Assembly: GCF_900167065.1 (NCBI RefSeq)
Contig: NZ_FUYA01000001.1
Span: forward strand, 248,001 to 312,000
Direction of reading: 5' to 3'
DNA length: 64,000 nt
Source: Desulfobaculum bizertense DSM 18034
GTDB lineage: Bacteria > Desulfobacterota > Desulfovibrionia > Desulfovibrionales > Desulfovibrionaceae
In this document: piece after piece, positions 60,319-64,000 of the stretch
Layout of the letters: every line of letters starts with the position of its first letter
Numbering within the stretch: the first letter of the stretch is position 1
Translations under genes and position numbers: made by a program
Notes under the pieces: model-generated
Seen by the model: the letters and a program-made list of their open reading frames with translations, nothing else
Databases searched by the model: none
Told to the model about the DNA's origin: nothing

Positions 60319-61062
60319 CTAGCTCTGTTTGGAAACGTAGAGAAGAAAGACAAAGAGCATTGGGACGACCGAGACAAGAGCACGCAGGCGGAGTTTGCGC
60401 GCGAGTGCCGGGGGCAGGTGGCAGGGAATCATGAGGCAGATGAACATGATGTAGCCCATGAAAAACTGGCTGTTCCAGTGCAGGGTGTCGCCCCAGCCAT
60501 ACATGCACCAGATGCTGCCGCACAGCTCTGCGGCCATAAAGAATGCGGCCGAGGCAATAAGGTGCGCGCGGGCAGAAAGCATGTGGTTGGCTGCAAAAGG
60601 ATCATCCTGCCCAAAGAAGAGGAGCCCCAGCTGCCAGCAGATGGCGCAGGCCAGGAAGCACATGGAGAGCAGACGGCAGAAGAAGAATGCCTGGGTGTAG
60701 AAAAAGCCATACATAAAAAAGTCTGGGTTCAGGGAAGACCCAAGAAGCAGCGGCAGGGCGAGCAGGATGCAGGACATGCCCCAAAAAATAGGGACATAGT
60801 GCCGGGCCTGTCTGCGAACGCTGAGTATGGTGGCGCAGAGTGCAGGAAAAAGCGCGATGCTTGGGAGAGCTTCGAGTCCGCCATACAGGGGTAGTCGCCT
60901 GCAAAAAAGGCTCAGTCCCAAAAATTCAAAACAGAGAAGAGAGGACACCGCAATACCCAAAAACTGGCATGCTGTGGTGTTCTTGCGCAGGCTCATGCCA
61001 AGGGCAGCAGCACTGCCCATAAGTGCCAGAATGACTATTCGCTGGAGAAGCATTTCGTTCAT
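60319..61062 (-). CDS. CcsA-like cytochrome c assembly protein
   Basis: 247 residues with about seven hydrophobic helices. The motif CGSIWCMYGWGDTLHWN (181-197) recalls the tryptophan-rich haem-binding WWD segment of CcsA/CcmC. The segment LPLYGGLEALPS (57-68) recalls the CcsA ESL segment. Histidines at H88, H160, H167 and H195 could bind haem. It pairs with the ResB-like gene just downstream. The NTPase gene overlaps it by 4 bp. In an uptake operon this suggests haem handling, but substrate is unproven. Confidence 0.6.
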   Translation of the reverse strand: MNEMLLQRIVILALMGSAAALGMSLRKNTTACQFLGIAVSSLLCFEFLGLSLFCRRLPLYGGLEALPSIALFPALCATILSVRRQARHYVPIFWGMSCILLALPLLLGSSLNPDFFMYGFFYTQAFFFCRLLSMCFLACAICWQLGLLFFGQDDPFAANHMLSARAHLIASAAFFMAAELCGSIWCMYGWGDTLHWNSQFFMGYIMFICLMIPCHLPPALARKLRLRALVSVVPMLFVFLLYVSKQS

Positions 61063-61610
61063 ATCTGTTCTCCCAGTCCTTTGGAGACAGCCGCGAGAAG
61101 ACGGGTCAGCGCGCCGTGTTCCTGTGTTTCTATGACGTGCGGAGAAAGGTCCCAGTGGGCGGCAACAGCATCAACAAGTGCAGATCGAACAACCCAGACG
61201 TGCAGGACGGGGAGTTCGAGCACGGGAGGCAGGAGCGGAGCAAAACCTTTTCCCTGCATTTCCAGCGGACCTATTTCATCCACAGCAACAAGGGCTGCGC
61301 TTTGGCAGCGTTCCGGCTGGAGTGCGCGGCGGGCAGCTGTCCATCCGTCAGCCAGAAATTCAAAGGGAATCTCGCCGGGTGCGGCATCAGGGATGCGTCG
61401 GGAGAGTGGCGTGGTGGTGCGGGAGCGGAGGTCTATAAGGTCAAAGCCAGAGCGGATACCGTCTTCCCAAAGACCACGGGAAAGAATGCCAGCACAGGGG
61501 ATGTCCTTGTGCGAGAGCGCCAGAACGAGTTCCGCCAGCAATGAGCTTTTTCCGCAGTGCCGGGAACCAGAGATAAAGATGTGCTGAGGACGCGATGCGA
61601 ATGTTGTCAT
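61059..61610 (-). CDS. THEP1-like NTPase
   Basis: 183 residues. Walker A GSRHCGKSS (about 15-23), Walker B-like AALVAVDEIGPLEM (about 113-126), RSGFDLIDLRS (about 54-64) typical of the THEP1/DUF2478 NTPase family. A cytoplasmic nucleoside-triphosphatase of unclear use; related proteins accompany metal-uptake genes. The start is not well supported by a ribosome site. First gene after the receptor terminator and first of the long overlapping operon. Confidence 0.75.
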   Translation of the reverse strand: MTTFASRPQHIFISGSRHCGKSSLLAELVLALSHKDIPCAGILSRGLWEDGIRSGFDLIDLRSRTTTPLSRRIPDAAPGEIPFEFLADGWTAARRALQPERCQSAALVAVDEIGPLEMQGKGFAPLLPPVLELPVLHVWVVRSALVDAVAAHWDLSPHVIETQEHGALTRLLAAVSKGLGEQI

Positions 61611-61611
61611 A

Positions 61612-61645
61612 GAAAAATGTGTGGGGGAGCCAGCGGCTCCCCCGT
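61612..61645 (-). terminator. Terminator after the TonB-receptor gene
   Basis: Perfect 9-bp arms GGGGGAGCC / GGCTCCCCC with a 3-nt loop; on the minus strand a T run follows. Partial read-through would set receptor level above that of the rest of the operon. Confidence 0.75.
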
Positions 61646-61652
61646 GTGTTTT

Positions 61653-63686
61653 TTAGAAGCTGGCTTTGACACCAACGAGGAAGTTGCGGCCCGGGGCTGG
61701 GTAGCCCTCGGAGTCGTCAACGTAGTCTTCGTCAAAGATGTTTTTCATCTCAAAGTAGACTTCGTAGTTTTCGAGGAAGCTTTTGGAAATGCGGCCATCA
61801 ACCACAAAGAAGTCATCAAGCTTGACTTCGTCAGCATTGGGATCGGTGCGGTCAGGCAGGTCGGAATACACGCCGTCCATGTAGCGGGCGCGCAGGTTCA
61901 CTGCAACATCGATCACCGGAATCAGGTAGTCGGCACCAAGAGAGAGAAGGTGCTCGGGAGCCTGCTCCACATATTCGGTGACGCGATCCTCGGAACGGTC
62001 ACGAACGTGGTTGTAGGTGTAGCTGACAGACAGGGTCAGGTCATCAATGGGGCGGATGTGTGCGCCAGCTTCAAAGCCGAGCATCTCAACCTTGCCAATG
62101 TTGTCGTAGCTGTCCTTGTTGCCAGATTTCTGGTTCAGGGTGATGTAGTCGTCAATTTCGTGAGCAAAGCCGGAAATCTCAACATCCAGCCAGTCTGTGA
62201 CGGGCTGCTCTGCACCAAGCACGTAGTTGATGGAGCGCTCGGTTTCGAGTTCGGGATTGCCCCTCTTGGAGCTAAAGAGTTCGTTCAGGGCCGGGAAGCG
62301 GGTCTTGCGGGCAATGGAGCCGTAGACACGGGTGTTTGTGGCCTTGACCTGGTAGCTCAGGCCGATCATCGGGTTGAACTGGGCATCTGGATCGGTGTAA
62401 TCCAGTTCGGTACCGTCGTCTTCCTCGGCTTTGGTGATGTCGTTCCAGTCATAGCTTGCGCCAACAACGAGAGTCGGGAATTCGCCGTAGTTCAGCTCGT
62501 TCTCGATGCCCACAGAACCGATGTAGGAGAAGAATTCTGCGTAGTTTTCATCTTCGGCTTTTCTGTCCTTGTGGGAGTTGCCGGAGTAATGGAACGCCAG
62601 ACGCAGGGTGTCCCATTCAACAGGCTCTATGTCTGCGAAGAGGGAACCACCAACAATGTAGTCCTTGTATTTGCTCTTATCGAGCTTGGTGTCATGCTCC
62701 GGATCGGAGTAGGACTGATATTCGTCCTGATGATTATGGTAATAGAGCAGGGCACGGAGTTTCAGGTAGTCAGTGATTTCCTGACTGCCGTTGAAGTCAA
62801 AGCCCCAGTCGGCATAGTCTTCAACTTCGGCCATGTCAGAGAAGCCGTGCTTAATGAATGCCTGCTCGTCGTTTACCGGGATGCCGTAGTTGGACGAGGT
62901 GTAGAATGCACTCAGATAAAAGGCGTTTTTTTCGGTCGGCGTCACACCCACACGACCCCAGACCGTCTGGCGGTCATAGTCAGAATGATCGCGGAGACCA
63001 CCGTTTTCCAGCGTTGCCGGAGTATCTGGGCGATGCTTTTCTTCGATAACACCGTCTTTCTGGTCGTAGGAGTCAGAGAGCCACCAGCCGTCAGAAGCAC
63101 TGCGCTCGTAGCTTAACCAGTAGTTGACGTTCCCCACGGTGTTCGCATGGGCAGCTGCAACGCGGTAGGTGTCTGCATCGCTCATTTCACCAGTCAGATC
63201 AAGAGAGGGGTCCTGTGTGCCTTTCTTGGTGATGACGTTAATGACTGCACCAAGGTAGTTGGCACCATAGAGAACAGACGGTGCGCCTTTGGTGATTTCG
63301 ATGCGTGAAATGATGGATGAGGGAATCTGACGCAGGTCCAGCTTGCCGTAATAGCTTTCTGTGTAAGGAATACCATCCAGCAGAATCAGTGTACGGGACT
63401 GGTCAAAGCCGTGAATAGAAATGTTGGGCTGGTTTTTGCGGCCCGTGCCGATGTAAACGCCAGGAGCGTAGTGCAGGGCATCGACAAGGTTTTTTGCGCC
63501 AATGGCTTCAATTTCTTTAGCATCAATGACGTTGTGGATAGAAATGTCTTTAACGCCGGGCTTTTCGCTGTTTACAACGATCTCGCCAAGTGTAAATACA
63601 TCTTCGCTGTCTTTTGCCTGAGCTGTCCCGGCCATAAGAAAAATGGCGCAGGAAAGACAGAAAAGTTTAAGACATGCCCCCTTCAT
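61653..63686 (-). CDS. TonB-dependent outer-membrane receptor
   Basis: 677 residues from ATG 63686, chosen because GGAGG lies 8 nt upstream; the longer open frame is not supported. Signal peptide (CLKLFCLSCAIFLMAGTAQA, about 5-24). TonB-box-like segment (VFTLGEIVVNSEKPG, about 30-44), plug domain (about 48-165, with NLVDALHYAPGVYIGTG), then a 22-strand-like barrel ending in the typical aromatic residue (FLVGVKASF). It brings a metal-chelate or haem-like compound to the periplasm for the ABC importer. First gene of the TonB/ABC operon. Confidence 0.92.
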   Translation of the reverse strand: MKGACLKLFCLSCAIFLMAGTAQAKDSEDVFTLGEIVVNSEKPGVKDISIHNVIDAKEIEAIGAKNLVDALHYAPGVYIGTGRKNQPNISIHGFDQSRTLILLDGIPYTESYYGKLDLRQIPSSIISRIEITKGAPSVLYGANYLGAVINVITKKGTQDPSLDLTGEMSDADTYRVAAAHANTVGNVNYWLSYERSASDGWWLSDSYDQKDGVIEEKHRPDTPATLENGGLRDHSDYDRQTVWGRVGVTPTEKNAFYLSAFYTSSNYGIPVNDEQAFIKHGFSDMAEVEDYADWGFDFNGSQEITDYLKLRALLYYHNHQDEYQSYSDPEHDTKLDKSKYKDYIVGGSLFADIEPVEWDTLRLAFHYSGNSHKDRKAEDENYAEFFSYIGSVGIENELNYGEFPTLVVGASYDWNDITKAEEDDGTELDYTDPDAQFNPMIGLSYQVKATNTRVYGSIARKTRFPALNELFSSKRGNPELETERSINYVLGAEQPVTDWLDVEISGFAHEIDDYITLNQKSGNKDSYDNIGKVEMLGFEAGAHIRPIDDLTLSVSYTYNHVRDRSEDRVTEYVEQAPEHLLSLGADYLIPVIDVAVNLRARYMDGVYSDLPDRTDPNADEVKLDDFFVVDGRISKSFLENYEVYFEMKNIFDEDYVDDSEGYPAPGRNFLVGVKASF

Positions 63687-63710
63687 ATGAAAATCCTCCA
63701 TGTCAAAAGA

Positions 63711-63734
63711 GTTGCCATACGCACATATGGCAAC
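63711..63734. promoter_or_regulatory. Inverted repeat in the leader of the TonB-receptor gene
   Basis: Perfect 9-bp arms GTTGCCATA / TATGGCAAC with a 6-nt centre, 25-48 nt upstream of the receptor ATG. It could be an operator for a metal-responsive regulator or an RNA hairpin. It does not look like a Fur box or a cobalamin riboswitch. Confidence 0.5.
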
Positions 63735-63806
63735 AGAAAACAAAAAAAGAGTGATGAGGCAGCATGCTGCATTTGTGCAAGTGTTTGCATCAGATGCTTG
63801 AAGAAT

Positions 63807-63835
63807 GGCTAAGAGCCTTTTCTCTTCTTTGTCAA
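63807..63835 (-). promoter_or_regulatory. Promoter candidate of the TonB-receptor operon
   Basis: On the minus strand TTGACA (63830-63835) is 17 nt from TTAGCC (63807-63812), the latter a poor -10. About 125 nt upstream of the receptor start. A GCAGCATGCTGC palindrome lies in the leader near 63762. The remaining sequence to 64000 shows no gene I can support. Confidence 0.4.
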
Positions 63836-64000
63836 GGACACTCTCGAGGAATGGCGGGTTCTGGTGTGCAAAACTCTGGGTAAGTCTTTTCGGGCTGTCT
63901 TTTCCAAATTTGCCGTTGAAAATATCTTCAAATGACAAAAAATGACCAGCAATAACAAATATCTTAAATGAAACTGTTTGAAATTCCATCCAAAATATTT

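Noticed and set aside
63690-63835. Cobalamin riboswitch before the TonB receptor
   Set aside because: The conserved B12-box and core sequence words are not present in the leader; only a short palindrome is seen.
1-64000. CRISPR array
   Set aside because: No set of regularly spaced direct repeats with unique spacers and no cas genes were seen.

Overview
The window looks like a chromosomal segment of a sulfate-reducing bacterium of the Desulfovibrionales. The strongest evidence is a complete hmcABCDEF operon encoding the high-molecular-weight cytochrome c transmembrane complex. HmcA carries 16 haem motifs, HmcB is a four-cluster ferredoxin-like subunit, HmcC, HmcD and HmcE are membrane subunits, and HmcF is a CCG-domain Fe-S protein. 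Tandem universal stress proteins, a wealth of two-component proteins and a feoA-feoA-feoB ferrous-iron locus fit the same group. All identifications come from reading the sequence; no database search was run.

Layout. 1-1.05 kb: a partial HTH protein diverging from a CI-like repressor. 1.36-14.9 kb: mostly housekeeping and conserved genes (GATE-domain membrane protein, BioB-like radical SAM protein, BrkB-type membrane protein, HD protein, lysozyme-fold protein, SDR, PreP-type protease, Fur regulator, and a REC-PAS-PAS histidine kinase). 14.9-15.5 kb: a gene-free cassette of stem-loops. 15.5-26.7 kb: two stand-alone receiver proteins, a tandem Usp, the hmc operon, a 0.9 kb leader with two near-identical promoter-like elements, and a histidine kinase whose periplasmic domain carries two c-type haem motifs. 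26.9-30.7 kb: Feo iron uptake with a Fur-box-like promoter, and an AMIN-domain protein. 31.1 kb: tRNA-Ser(GCT). 31.3-35.2 kb: an oxidoreductase with its HxlR regulator, and a PAS-GGDEF-EAL protein.

35.5-50.5 kb: a compact podovirus-type particle gene cluster. In order it holds a lysis cassette (DUF5675, holin, XhlA-like), small and large terminase, portal, Bbp19-like, scaffold-like, major capsid, Bbp16-like cement, tail tubular A and B-like, GNAT-like and internal-virion-like proteins, closed by a strong terminator. I see no integrase, replication gene, tail fibre or attachment repeat. This makes it a candidate domesticated particle or podovirus-type gene transfer agent, and it is the most interesting object in the window.

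50.5-64 kb: a MarC-family protein, then one long minus-strand uptake operon. A TonB-dependent receptor is followed by a THEP1-like NTPase, CcsA-like and ResB-like membrane proteins, a binding protein/permease/ATPase ABC importer, and a TonB2/TtpC-type energising module (DUF3450, long ExbB, ExbB, ExbD, TonB, TPR). Most neighbours overlap by 4 bp, so receptor, importer and energiser are probably made together. The presence of cytochrome c assembly-like proteins in such an operon is unexplained.
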